Both the position numbers and the translations under genes were made by a program. A stretch of 64,000 bases of DNA. Origin: Pseudisothecium myosuroides (lineage: Eukaryota > Streptophyta > Bryopsida > Hypnales > Lembophyllaceae). How positions within the stretch are numbered: the first letter of the stretch is position 1; every line of letters begins with the position of its first letter. Of this stretch, positions 27,801 through 38,014 are shown piece after piece. The DNA is taken from NCBI GenBank assembly GCA_951799445.1, contig OX637291.1, positions 1,924,501 through 1,988,500 on the forward strand, written 5' to 3'. The notes beneath the pieces are model-generated. The model saw only the letters and a list, made by a program, of their open reading frames with translations, was not told the DNA's origin and did not search any database.

Positions 27801-27911
27801 TGATAAGTATCAGACGGAATTTCAGACATGGATTCGAAAGATCAAAATTTTCAAAACAACGAGCGGTTTACTAACACCAATGTTGTATGACATTATATCA
27901 CTTACCCCCAT
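18877..27911 (-). CDS. Patched/NPC1-family membrane protein with sterol-sensing domain, 25 exons, 1142 aa
   Basis: RND-type transporter family whose members move sterols or other lipids (family knowledge; substrate unknown here). Coding exons (minus): 27911-27906, 27645-27539, 27420-27292, 27175-27004, 26513-26085, 25691-25599, 25368-25300, 25079-24960, 24310-24077, 23873-23727, 23476-23362, 23231-23044, 22762-22643, 22490-22424, 22318-22152, 21939-21846, 21682-21624, 21475-21374, 21208-21079, 20852-20722, 20525-20333, 20108-19980, 19854-19826, 19546-19386, 19114-18877. All junctions are GT-AG and total 3429 bases in frame. The first membrane segment is near residues 36-55 (PLIIGILLLGGL). A large luminal loop follows. 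The sterol-sensing domain (about 460-640) has GIDDVFVLLN at 541. The second bundle (about 950-1095) has VVGMSSEF at 1011. The tail is Pro-rich. There is no NPC1-type Cys-rich N-terminal domain. It starts MGLMSAYRR; the first two codons are in their own exon. Confidence 0.92.
23985..24030. repeat. Telomere-like (CCCTAAA) motifs inside an intron
   Basis: Several degenerate CCCTAAA/CCTAACC units (TTAAACCCTAAAAACTC, AAAAACCCTAACCCC, AAACCCTG) lie in the intron between the exons at 24310-24077 and 23873-23727 of the Patched-type gene. This could be a short interstitial telomeric repeat from break repair or a cluster of telobox regulatory motifs. Confidence 0.6.
24449..24488. repeat. 10-bp minisatellite (GTGTAATACT)n
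   Basis: Four tandem units of about 10 bp lie in the 649-bp intron between exons 8 and 9 of the Patched-type gene. No coding or regulatory reading is evident. Confidence 0.75.
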
Positions 27912-28010
27912 GATTTCCGTCAGCCACCAAAGTCACTGAGAATCTGTATATTGTCTCTGCTTATCAACGATTTCACCCAAATCTCTTTCACAGCTTCCTC
28001 ATTTTTTCAC
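27906..28010 (-). other. Leader exon holding the start codon of the Patched-type gene
   Basis: The acceptor TTGCAG precedes base 28010 and the donor GTAAG follows 27906. The exon is 5' UTR except for ATGGGG at its end. The next ATG downstream, in the following exon, is in frame four codons on, so a start there would give nearly the same protein. Confidence 0.7.
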
Positions 28011-28996
28011 CTGCAAGGAAATGCCAATATCGTCATAAACGACTAACTCCCAATTCCTAAGGCACTCCCATTGAGAAAGTCTCTAATAACTTGACATCTT
28101 CTATTATTTCACAAGCTTATTTATTATTGAGAAATGAAATATAATCACAGAGCAGCAATGTCGATTACAGATACTGTAGGCAGCTAGAGCAATGACCGCA
28201 GCTCAGCTAACAAAAAATTAACCCTTCCTCGTACCTCCATTTTTCCCTTTTCTAGGGTCATTGCCCACTTACACACTGAATGAGGTCTAGCTCGAGTGAG
28301 TCTAAACCAAGACGGGTACGGTGCAAGAAGAGCCAGGGCTAATACAGGATAGCAGGAATTCATTCAAAAAGAATGCTGAAGGTGAAAGATGAGCTCAAGT
28401 ACATGCTACGGATCACATGCAGGCTTCGGAAGCTTCTGAAAAAAACTACCTCCTAGGAATTATTTTCTGTCAATAATATTCTCTAGAATTAAATGTGCAC
28501 ATTATTTAACCACCTCAGTCTAGTCACTGACTTTCATTCCTTAGCTTCAAAGTAGCCATGGCAGCTAACGCTCACTACTCTGCAACTCAAAAACAGTACA
28601 CCCAATGCATGTGGAAACTGGTGCACTCAAATCCTCCCACTTTCACGGACCGTAGAAGCATGAAACTATTGAGAACCTCATTAAACAAGGACATCAGTCT
28701 ACTTGACTCCCCAAACGTGACATTCAATGCAGCTGGCTGGTACAATTTGAAAAGCTTCGAAACCAGCTGCATTACAATATGATCCTCCACAACATACAGC
28801 GAGTCTAGCAGACACCATAATCTTTCGACCCTCGACATCTTTTCGAAGCTCCACATTGCCACCTCGTCCAAAAACAAAAACAATCGTTCCGGAAGAGACA
28901 CAATCCCAAAACATCGATACCAATCACTCACACGTACATTGCAACTAGTTAGCAAAGACGAAAGACAGAAACACATTGCAGCAATATTGGTCTCAC

Positions 28997-29012
28997 CTCG
29001 ATAGAACTCCAT
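28997..29012 (-). promoter_or_regulatory. Possible short upstream ORF across a leader intron
   Basis: ATG at 29012-29010 opens MEFYR, and a good donor (CGAG|GTGAG) follows at 28997. Joined to the leader exon acceptor at 28010 it reads on as GEKMRKL-stop, a 12-codon upstream ORF that closes before the main ATG. The splice is inferred from sequence only. If the intron is retained the frame runs 141 codons. Confidence 0.4.
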
Positions 29013-29433
29013 AACGATTGAAATTAACGGGACCAGTACAGACAGCTAGAGAGCCTTGCGCTTCTGCCCCCGAGCTTGGGATTGCTACAACAAGCACTGG
29101 CATGCGTTATTTTCAGACAGAAGCTAGAAACGTAACTTCACTCCATTTCCCTGAGCTAAGCTAGAGAGCGCTCGGGCTTGAGCAGGCAGACTTCAGGTGG
29201 GAGTCTTGGGCAGCTGAGCTGAGCTGAGGTGAGCTGAGGAGGGAGACTGTCTGAGGGGGAGTGGGGGAGACTTGATGAGAGTGTCAGCATTCCATAAATG
29301 GCGGGTGGTCTTGGCGTCACTGGGACAGGAAGGGGCTCGAGGCTTGCCTGGCGAGTTCATTACGAGCTTCACCATCAAGTGTCAGGACTACTGGAGCTCC
29401 CTCGCTTGTATGGAGGATATGTTTCTACGCTTA
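28998..29433 (-). promoter_or_regulatory. Presumed promoter and first-exon region of the Patched-type gene
   Basis: This region is GC-richer than its surroundings and contains an imperfect AGCTGAGCTGAG repeat at about 29210-29240. The exact transcription start is not visible. A Tourist-like element begins at 29434 and marks the distal edge. Confidence 0.4.
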
Positions 29434-30699
29434 GAGCATCCGTAATGGGACCGGTATATTGGCCCTCTAAATGTATTTCTAATTTTTGAACGGTATGGAA
29501 TTTCTAAATTAGAACTTGAAATTTATGTCATTGAAAGTGCATCCAAAAGCGTTTTGAGTAGGTACAAGAAAATTCAAATTTAGACGTTGGACAACCACTT
29601 TAAAAGCAAGGTAAATGTCTAAAATTATAGAGGTCTTGGCCTATCCCGATTACCAATGCAAAATGTGGCCATTGACCCTCTACAAATTGCAATGAATTAT
29701 TGTGCTAATGTTCACATGTTGAGCTCTAGGTTCTCATTGTGAACATCGGATGATATTTCTTTGGGATAAAAACGTGACGAATTTTGTGACAGGAGTCGTA
29801 AGGTAGCAACACCTACAACCATCACTGTACCCATAACTATCACCTCTAAAATTTTGAAAAATTTGTAGAAGTGAATAGATGTGATTTCAAAGATGTGCTA
29901 TATCTGAATATCAAACCCTCGTGTTGGTATGAAGTGCGTTTGCAGTCGTCTCTTTAAAAATTCATAATTTATTCTCACGGTATCCAAATAATACATTTGA
30001 AAGTGCACAGGTGTTATTTTTCTCTTGCTGAGAGGATCCTATAATTTGTTGGATGTTTATTAATAATATTCATGTTCAAAATCCTTAATTTGACGGTTAT
30101 GGGTGTTGCTACTTTAATAGGGATTGTAACTTGTGACATTCCATATTTGGTATAATAGATATCCAATTTGTATACTGATTTATTTAATTACCAAGGCACA
30201 CTGTTTTAAAATATTATAACGTTCCTAGTCCAACTCCGGAATTTGCCCTTCCAAATGAACTTCTAACTTTTGATTAGTTTGTAATTTAGATGTTGAAATT
30301 TTGATCATTGGAAGCGCATACTAATGTACTTTGAATAGGTACAAAAAAACTCAAATTTAGGCATTGGACAATGAGAATAAACAACTTCAAAATCAAACTA
30401 AAAGACAAAAATTATAGACTCAGGTGTTGAGAAATCATGCTTACCAATGCAAAATTTGGCCAATTGCATGACATTGCTAAAAACTCTATAATTTTTGTCT
30501 TTTAATATGCTTTTAAAGAGGTTTATTTTCATTGTCCAATGTCTAAATTTGAATTTTCTTGTACCTATTCATAGTACATTTGAATGCACTTCCAATGATC
30601 CAAATTTCAACTTTTAATTATTGAAAGCGGTGAAAAGTTAGAATTTTATTTGGCAGGCTTGTATAAAGATGCCCTTATACAAGCCCAATAAGGATGCCC
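29434..30699. mobile_element. Tourist-like element (TTA target), composite
   Basis: The left end GAGCATCCGTAATGGG follows TTA (29431-29433). The right end, reversed GGGCATCCTTATTGGG, is followed by TTA (30700-30702). TTA duplication with a G-rich terminus fits PIF/Harbinger (Tourist) MITEs. The interior repeats its own left half (about 29480-29700 and 30230-30420), and 30297-30612 folds back on itself. A 314-bp TA-flanked MITE is nested at 29801-30114. Confidence 0.65.
29801..30114. mobile_element. AGGTAGCAACACC-type MITE, 314 bp
   Basis: Flanked by TA (29799-29800, 30115-30116). The left end is AGGTAGCAACACCTACAACC and the right end, reversed, is AAGTAGCAACACCCATAACC. Same family as 39925-40279. 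No coding capacity. Confidence 0.85.
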
Positions 30700-30702
30700 T
30701 TA

Positions 30703-31123
30703 GTGAAATTGATTCTTGTGTTGTACCAAGGTAACATCACATAAATGAATAGATATTAGTGAAATCAATTTTTGTGTTGTTCTAAGGAAATGGCACCTAC
30801 ATAGTCTACTATTACCGAAATCTATTGTTGTGATGTAAGGTAAGTACATCAAAAAGCTTCAGAATAAGCAATTCAACATGGTTCACGTAAGCATATTGAA
30901 AAAGTTTTTTGGGGGTCATATTGGTAGGAAAAGGGGATCCTAGACTACCAATATCTTAGAATGCATTTTTTGGGACACCACATGAATATGCTATGTACTG
31001 AAGTGCTGAAAATAGGTTTTCTAAAACCGACCTTGGACTCTGACAAATAGTGGGAGTACATTTTAGGCAAGAATTTGTAGTGGTTTGTTTTAAAAGGGAT
31101 CAAAATTAGGTGTTGTTATCTTA
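30703..31123. repeat. Interspersed repeat, related copy at 35945-36210
   Basis: Shared landmarks in the same order are gtgaaat(c/t)...ttgtgtt, aaggcaatggcacctaaatagtcta (diverged here), the enlarged agcatttt-ttggg segment and ggtaagaatttgta. A fragment also occurs near 34790. Termini could not be defined. Confidence 0.5.
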
Positions 31124-31127
31124 TTAA

Positions 31128-32037
31128 TCCCTAAAGTTCCATGACTATGAGTTCACCAAAAACACTCCAAAACTGCCATTTCTAGGACAACTACCAAATT
31201 TTTGGAATTTCTTTTTGACACATGTAACCATAGCCGATCTTGTATTATGATGCCTTGACAACATGGAGTAAAATTTTCAAAAGATTCCACCACATGGATC
31301 ATAAGATCTGAGCATTCAAATTCACCCAAACCATTTTTTCAACCCTGCAAAAAATTGGGCAGCTGCACTTTACAAGCTTACTTTTCAATGAAAAAATGTC
31401 AAAAATGGTGGTGCTTCTTTGAATTTAGTTTCCTAAACAAGTTGGCTATATGCTTGAAAAATTTCATATCTTTTGGAATTATACAACATATAGGGAAAAA
31501 TAGTAATTAGAAAGACACAGAGAATGTTCAAAATACTAAATTGTTAAGAATTTAATTATAGAATTAAAAAATGCCAATCCCAACGGTTGTAATGTTGTAA
31601 TAAACAATCTACATCCTACGATTTTATTTTTTTCAATTGAGTTAAATAAACAACTTCAAAGTTTATTTCATCGTAGAGAATCCAGAACTGCCCGCAAACT
31701 GAAAGTCCTCATAACTTTTGACTCATTGGTTGAAATGGAATGATTCAAAGTTTTTCATGTATATATAACTTTAGAAAATTAATTTCAAATTTTTATTTTT
31801 GAAAAAAGTGATTTTTTCTGATCTACCCGGATTGCCTAGTTACAAAAAAAAAAGTAACATATTTGGCCATAAATTTTGACTCCTATTTTCAAATGTCATG
31901 AAATTTAGTGCATATGAAAGATATTCCTTGTCCCCACCTTCTATTAAAATTTCAGCTTAAAATATGCAAATCACTAGTCACATGTACCTGCCCAAAATTT
32001 CTATACACCCAAAAAACGCGGTCCGGTCCTTTAGGGG
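31128..32037. mobile_element. TTAA-family element, 910 bp
   Basis: TTAA lies at 31124-31127 and 32038-32041. The left end is TCCCTAAAGTTCCATGAC and the right end, reversed, is CCCCTAAAGGACCGGACC. It belongs with 50434-51375 and the relic at 38015-39137 by internal sequence (the gcatatgaaagatattccttgtccccacc segment). No coding capacity. Confidence 0.88.
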
Positions 32038-32041
32038 TTAA

Positions 32042-32431
32042 GGTAAGGGCCTCCTGCCATATGAGCCCGGTGGGCAGAAAGAATACAGAAAGACAAGAAA
32101 AGTTCCACCGATCATCGATGAGCATGGAACTAGGAGAAAGAACTGCACCAATATCAATGCATTCCATATTGTAGCTTAGTTCCACATTGTAGCTTAGAAG
32201 CCACCCACCAATGCATGGGAGGAGACCCTACATCATCTCAAATAAGAATTTGAGCATGGTTCGTGTTATTGGATTGTGGAAGTTTTTTCAGTCTAGTTTG
32301 TCAGTCAAATGGGGTTTCTGCTTTTTGTAAGAACGCTTTTTTGGTACTTGTACTGATTCACTTGACTGTACTGTACAGTGAGTTATGTTGCTCTCACTGT
32401 CTGGCTCGTTCAATAGTAGCTAAGGTAGTAG
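32042..32431. other. Intergenic between TTAA elements
   Basis: No gene seen. The short word TTGTAGCTTAG occurs twice, 20 bp apart, near 32170-32195. Confidence 0.5.
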
Positions 32432-32435
32432 TTAA

Positions 32436-33365
32436 CCCCTAAAGGACGGAGGCCTTTTTTCTGCCTAAAAACACTGAAAATTGCCATTTCTATAGCAAAG
32501 AGTAAAAAAATTTGAAAAATGTTTTTTTTTCACATCCAACCGTAGGATCTTACACCTAACTAGTATAAGAATGTGTGGAATTTTTTTTTGAATTTTTGAC
32601 CGCACAGATTGCAAGATATTTGCATTTAAAGTGAAAAAAATAAGTTTTTCAGCACATTGCGGGACTAGATTTTTTGACTTTAAACATTTTTAACTTAAAA
32701 TTTTTGCACTACAGAGTTTTGAGCTTTTATTTTATATAGTGGAGAATTGAGTTGAGAGTCTAGAAAAAAAATAATATTAAAAAAAAACTTAATTATCATT
32801 CTTAAAAAAATTGTGAAGTAGATGTAGGTACAAGATAGAAGGAAAATCTAAAACATTCATATATTTTAGATGGAATTAAAATGCACTAATCCCAGTGGTG
32901 AGATTGTTCTGACAAGTAAATCAGACCATCCCAAAAAAAAAAATTGAAAAATTTGAAAAATTGCATTCAGAAATGAATCCCAAAGTTATTTTTTTCAAGA
33001 AGATGCTTTAACTGCCCGAAAAACAAGAATGTCCATAACTTTCTCATAACATATCCAAATGAAATGAATCAAAGCTTTCCGGAAAGCCAAAAATATAATC
33101 TATGAGAGAAAAAATATTTAAAAAAATTCAAATTTTTGTCCCTTTTTTATTTGCTGCCCGAGCTGCCCCCCGAAGCCTGTTTTGAGCTTATATGGTCATA
33201 ACTTTTTTTCCCGGGCACCGATTGTGAAAAAAATTATATTCCCTTGAAGCTAATCAGTTTTTCTACCTCCAAAAAAAGTTTCAAAAAATCAGGAGAAAAT
33301 TTCAGCCCGTAGGTACCTGCCCGAAAATGCATTTGTCCCCCGTAGGGACAATGGTCCTTTAGGGG
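32436..33365. mobile_element. TTAA-family element, 930 bp
   Basis: TTAA lies at 32432-32435 and 33366-33369. The ends are CCCCTAAAGGACGGAGGCC and, reversed, CCCCTAAAGGACCATTGTCC. It is inverted relative to 44738-45651. The subterminal palindrome near the right end reads TTGTCCCCCGTAGGGACAA. The downstream TTAA also serves as the left target site of the next element. Confidence 0.9.
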
Positions 33366-33369
33366 TTAA

Positions 33370-34006
33370 CCCCTAAATGCTCGAGGCACCAAATTCTGGT
33401 GTCGGCAATACTTTGAAGTTGAATAAAACCTAGCCAAGTTGCTATTTTTAGTAGTTTATATTTTTGTAAAATTCTTTTTGAAGTCTAGCTTTAGCTTCAA
33501 AAGTCCGATTTTGAAAATGATGTTTTATGATTTTTCTACTCAAGATTTTATGCAAGGGTACCCATTGCAATCTTGACTTTTTGTAGTGTTGAGAGCTCTT
33601 GGAAATGAGCCTCAAATACACTAGATCTTGGAGAAAAAATCACATTAGAAATTCATTTAAAAAAATTGTATAGTAGACTTTGAGAAGCCATAAATTGATT
33701 GGGGTTATGCATGTTAGGCCCTTTAACCTCATATTTTTTTGGTGACCAACTTTTTTGATTTTACATGTGAAAAAAGGATTGAAAGAATTTCTTATATTTA
33801 ACACCCTTATGTTCAAACATTATAGTCTTTCAATTCATAAGTGATATTGTTGTATTTTCTTTTCCTATATGATCTTTAACATGTCTAGTTTGAATTTGTA
33901 CAGTTACAATTCAAAAAAAATTGATACAACTTATCAAAATGTTGGCTTTTCGTTCAATTTAGAGCAAATTTTAGGAAGCTCAAAACAGGCCTTGGGCATT
34001 TAGGGG
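33370..34006. mobile_element. TTAA-family element, short subfamily, 637 bp
   Basis: TTAA lies at 33366-33369 and 34007-34010. The ends are CCCCTAAATGCTCGAGGCACC and, reversed, CCCCTAAATGCCCAAGGCC. It shares its whole interior with 61299-61946 in the opposite orientation. Only the first eight bases or so of the terminus are common with the 0.9-kb subfamily. Confidence 0.9.
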
Positions 34007-34009
34007 TTA

Positions 34010-34416
34010 AGGTAGTATGCTCTAAAAGTAACCCTTTAAGGGCTGGTCAGCCTATTTCACAGGTTTTCATGAACAAAAATATTTTCAATTAATTTTTAAG
34101 AGAAAGAAAAATAGATGTCAAACGTAACACAAGTGGTTTCATATTTTTTGAAGTATTTTTGAATTAGTTATGAATTTTCAAAGATCTATGTTGTAGGTAC
34201 CTATTTGTGACTCTAGGTCTCCCAAAATGCGTCCACTTGCAACTTTTAAAGTGATTTGAGGAAATCAAGGCCAATGATTGAGTCTTGCAGTAAATAATAC
34301 TTTTTTTGATTGAATCAAAGGCTAAAGTGGTCCATTTAAACACCACTTCATATCCATTCAATACCATTTTATAGGGTCGGTTTGAAGAGGAGGATCGTTT
34401 TTATAGTATACTACCT
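34010..34416. mobile_element. AGGTAG-type MITE, 407 bp, uninterrupted copy
   Basis: TA flanks both ends (34008-34009, 34417-34418). It is the empty-site partner of 2133-3461: at the position where that copy holds a TTAA element, this one reads GTTTAAATGGACC with a single TTAA. It abuts the TTAA element to its left, and its TA target lies within that TTAA. Confidence 0.9.
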
Positions 34417-34418
34417 TA

Positions 34419-34914
34419 AATCACCCCTTGTCAAGACTCCGGCCTCACCTACTACTACGGTACTCTAATACCTCCAATTTGTGCACTACTTTAATTACCA
34501 AGGAGGACGTTAAACTCGTCCCACAAAGTAGTCCTTGCAGGGTGAAAATGTAAAAATTTACCCCTAGAAAAAACGCAGGAATTTTTTATTTTTCACATAT
34601 TATTATTATTATTTTTAATTCTGAATTCATATTTGCAATCAAAGGCCCCAAATTAGCAAGGAGAGGTCTACATCTAACCCTAGACACAACTCAAAATAGG
34701 GGCAAGATTTTACTTTTACCCCCCAATTTCTGCGTTTTCATCCTGCCGGTCCCACTTCTTGGAACGGAACGTTTTCATCTTGCCTTTACCAAAGGCACCC
34801 TGTTTTAAATTAGTGCAAGTTGAAATCGATTACAGACTTTGTTGTACACTTGTAACGTTCTAAGGTAACAACACCTAAGCTTACATTCGTATATCTAAAT
34901 AAGTTTTTAATTTT
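34419..34914. other. Intergenic, no gene seen
   Basis: AT-rich. 34862-34880 resembles a left end of the AGGTA(A/G)CAACACC family with no matching right end found. Confidence 0.45.
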
Positions 34915-34916
34915 TA

Positions 34917-35504
34917 AGGTAGAAGCACCAATTCCTGTGTGTTTAAAAAATTCAGCATGATTTGGGGCACTTTTTGCTAGAAAAAATATTTTTGCAGTAT
35001 TGGCAAATGAAAGTCATGAATTTAAAAAAAAATAAAAAATGGATAAGGCATCTATTTTATGTGAATTTTCAAAGTCGAACTTTGTAGGGCACCCCAAACC
35101 ACATTCTAGTCAAGCTACCTACATTGAATAGTGAAATTAGGTTGCCCCACACTAATTTCTCAACATTCTACACTATATCAATATGTATAATTACTTTAGA
35201 AGGATGCTATAAAGTAAGAACTATGTATATGGCATGGATTGGTTCACTAGTTCATTAGAGATTGGCATGTGCGTCCATGTGGACAAGTATTAGTCATGAG
35301 GTAACTTCTTTGGGGTAAGGCAACCTAAGTGTTAAGGCAACCCAATTTCACTGTTTAGTGTAGATTCTGACATGGTAGTTTAAAAAAATCAACAAGCACA
35401 AACTACAATTAAGCATTGACACGGTTTCGAGGTACTTTTGGAGACACTTTAAGGGGAGTCTAATAAAACAATGGATACACAAATAGAAATTGGTGCTTCT
35501 ACCT
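34917..35504. mobile_element. AGGTAG-type MITE with nested repeat
   Basis: The left end is AGGTAGAAGCACCAATT after TA (34915-34916). The right end is AATTGGTGCTTCTACCT, followed by CA instead of TA. About 35121-35367 is a nested unit bounded by TAGTGAAATTAGGTTGCC and, inverted, GGCAACCCAATTTCACT. Related fragments of that nested unit occur near 38950-39025 and 40540-40590. Confidence 0.65.
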
Positions 35505-35530
35505 CAAAGGACAAAAGGGTGACTGTGGAA

Positions 35531-35690
35531 ATCATCCCTTTTCATTACTGTGTGAATTATTGACTTAAAAAATAGCAAAAGCACTCATTGGAAGTCAAAC
35601 TATTGTAGAAGACCTCCCCTTTTTACAACAAAATTCTGAAGATGAATAATCGAACTTTTGTCCTACTAGAAGAATTCCATGACATCCATT
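35531..35690. repeat. Interspersed repeat, three copies in window
   Basis: The same sequence, in either orientation and diverged, is present at about 40720-40905 and 58535-58700. Landmarks are aagtgcaactattcatcct, ctacaatagttt...ccaatgagtgcttt and the ttcacacggta segment. It is followed by the repeat copy at 35945-36210 and then unassigned AT-rich sequence to about 37060. Confidence 0.6.
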
Positions 35691-36210
35691 GGATGCCAAA
35701 CATTTGTGTCAACGTTTAAGAGTAACATAGTTCTTGTTATTTATTTGTCAAAGTTTTAGGGGATCTTGTTGGTAGTCAAAAGGAGATTCTAGATATTTTT
35801 TTAAATGCACTTTCTATACTTGTTTTGATTGCTTGAACAGTAAGTTGCTCCTTCAATACTAGATTGACCATGGTGTGTTAAATCTCCTTTCGTTTCTTTT
35901 ATATGCCTACACTAATTTATCCAATTAGAACACTAATTTACAAAAGGCACCTTGTTTTAAATTAGTGAAATCAATTGTTGCATTACACTAAGGCAATGGC
36001 ACCTAAATAGTCTAAATTAAGTTTTGAGCATGGTTCTCATTGATGAGCTATAGAATTTTTTGTTTGGTTTTGTTGGTAGTAAAAAGAATGCATTTTTTGG
36101 ACGCTATATGAACAATTGAAACAAATGTTTTTAGAATTGATCCTAAGCTTTGATGAGTAGAGATTGCACCTTCATGGTAAGAATTTGTATGGTCCATTTA
36201 AATAAAGGAG

Positions 36211-37290
36211 CCAACCTATTTCTGATCACCTCCCCATTTCTAATCTATAATTGCTCTCATTTTGAGAAGTTGTGGCTCAGTCTCCAATGCAATTGTGGCA
36301 CATTATGATTGGCTGCAAGGCTCTCCATATTGCAACTAGCCCTGGGTTGATTTTGCAATGAGCCTATATTTGGAAATAGAAAAGTTTATACTGTACGTGA
36401 AGGTCCGATTCGGCACATGAGTGCCGAATTACTTTCTTTTTTGAAAGCAAAGGATTCCGGTAGCTTGAACTAATGGTATTAGAGTTTCAACATTCCAATG
36501 TCCAATTTTTTTTTGTGTTCGGCACTTCTAAATTTTCTTGCTTTGGGAAACATGTCATGCAAGCTTAAGGCGTGATGTAGGTTTTATAAATATTCAAAAA
36601 TTTAGGCAATATGGATGAAATTGTTTTGCAACATTTTGGACATTTCAACTACAATATATCAAACATTTAGACATTCTAAAAATTAAAATACTTAATTTAT
36701 GTTTGAATTTGACCTTCACGTAGGGTACCACCATTACAGGTCAAAGAAAAATTTCCACTAAAATTCATAGTAATTCATGTAATAAAATTGTGGAAAAATA
36801 TGCAATCCTTCCAAACTCTATTTATGTACATGGAAAAAACTCCACATTCTAAAATGAACTACCAACAGTGTGAGAGCATGATTAAGACTTGTCATATATT
36901 GCTTCATACTTTGCCAATGGATGGAATAAGAGCCAAGGAGGGTCCATTTAATAAAGGTTGCATTTGGGAACCTTGTGTATTACTTTTAGAATGAAACAGT
37001 GCTTGTTTTTGGTCAAGCCATATCTTTTTTCAGACTGCACATGTGTGGGTTTTGCAAGGCCTATGAGTCAAGAATAGGTGCCTACCGTAGAATTCTTTGG
37101 AAATTCATAAGTAATTCATACATGCTCCGAAAAATATGAAACCACTTGTGTTAGATTCTGCATCAGTTTTTCTTCAAGTGAAAAATAAGGGAAAATCTTT
37201 TTGAACATCTGAAACCCATCAAAAAGGTCCAACAGACCTTAAAGGGTTGCTTTTTTAGCCACCTACCTACCATACTTTGCACCTCTGTCT
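36211..37290. other. AT-rich intergenic; partial AGGTAG-type MITE at its end
   Basis: Nothing recognisable lies in most of it. 37060-37272 aligns to the right part of the 407-bp MITE (agtcaagaataggtgcctac and the aaagggttgctttt end), so a 5'-truncated copy is present. Confidence 0.5.
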
Positions 37291-37305
37291 GTCATACTTG
37301 TTCTG

Positions 37306-37373
37306 TAAAAGGAAGGTTAGATGCCATTGACAATTGCTTGGATCAATTGAAGAAGCTCACTGGCACAGTTTCA
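37306..37373 (+). other. Possible exon fragment
   Basis: A short open frame (GRLDAIDNCLDQLKKLTGTVS) ends at a good donor, CAG|GTAAGT. The heptad-like Leu/Ile spacing looks protein-like, but no neighbouring exon was found and no family is recognised. Low weight. Confidence 0.2.
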
Positions 37374-38014
37374 GGTAAGTTAGATATTGTACTGGATTGA
37401 ACCTGAAGAGACTGATGAGAGTAGCATGGACAGGTTCAGTGAGCCGATATCTGGGCTTCTTGGGATGCTAATTCTTGGCTTTAGTTTGGTCTTTTTGGAT
37501 TGTTGCTGTTTGAGATGACTTTGGTCATCAAATTTGAGCTCTTGCTGGATTTTGTTTTCAGGAATTGGTCTTCCAAATTTGTCTGTTTGTTTAGGTGGTG
37601 CAAGGTGCATTCTGTAGGAGAGTGCTGAGGCTGCTTAACCCCTAAATGCCCAATCAATTATTTTATGGTCACTACCCAACTTTAAGGACTATTTAGTTCT
37701 CCATAAAACATTTTTTTAGAAATTTCATATTTATCTCAAGTAGTTCGTTAAGTTATCAATCCATAGAAGAAGAAAAAAATTGATTTGGACAAAAATTATG
37801 CTTTGGGGGATTTTTCAAAGCAAAACATTTCAAGAAATGCTCATTGTCTATTGTCTTGAGAGAGAAACCTAGCCAATCAATGGCTATCCCAGGAAAGAAA
37901 ATTCCAAACTGGTGGGCAAGCAAACAAGTGGGCAAAGGGTTGATTGGTTGAAGTACGAGGGGATAGTGTACTTGAGTAGATAGTCACTCAATGTGCCAAA
38001 GCCACGATCATTAA

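Noticed and set aside
28587..29012. 141-codon minus-strand frame as a separate gene
   Set aside because: It begins at the putative leader-exon ATG and crosses a good donor site; most of it is probably intron. No family recognised. Kept only as a possible upstream ORF.
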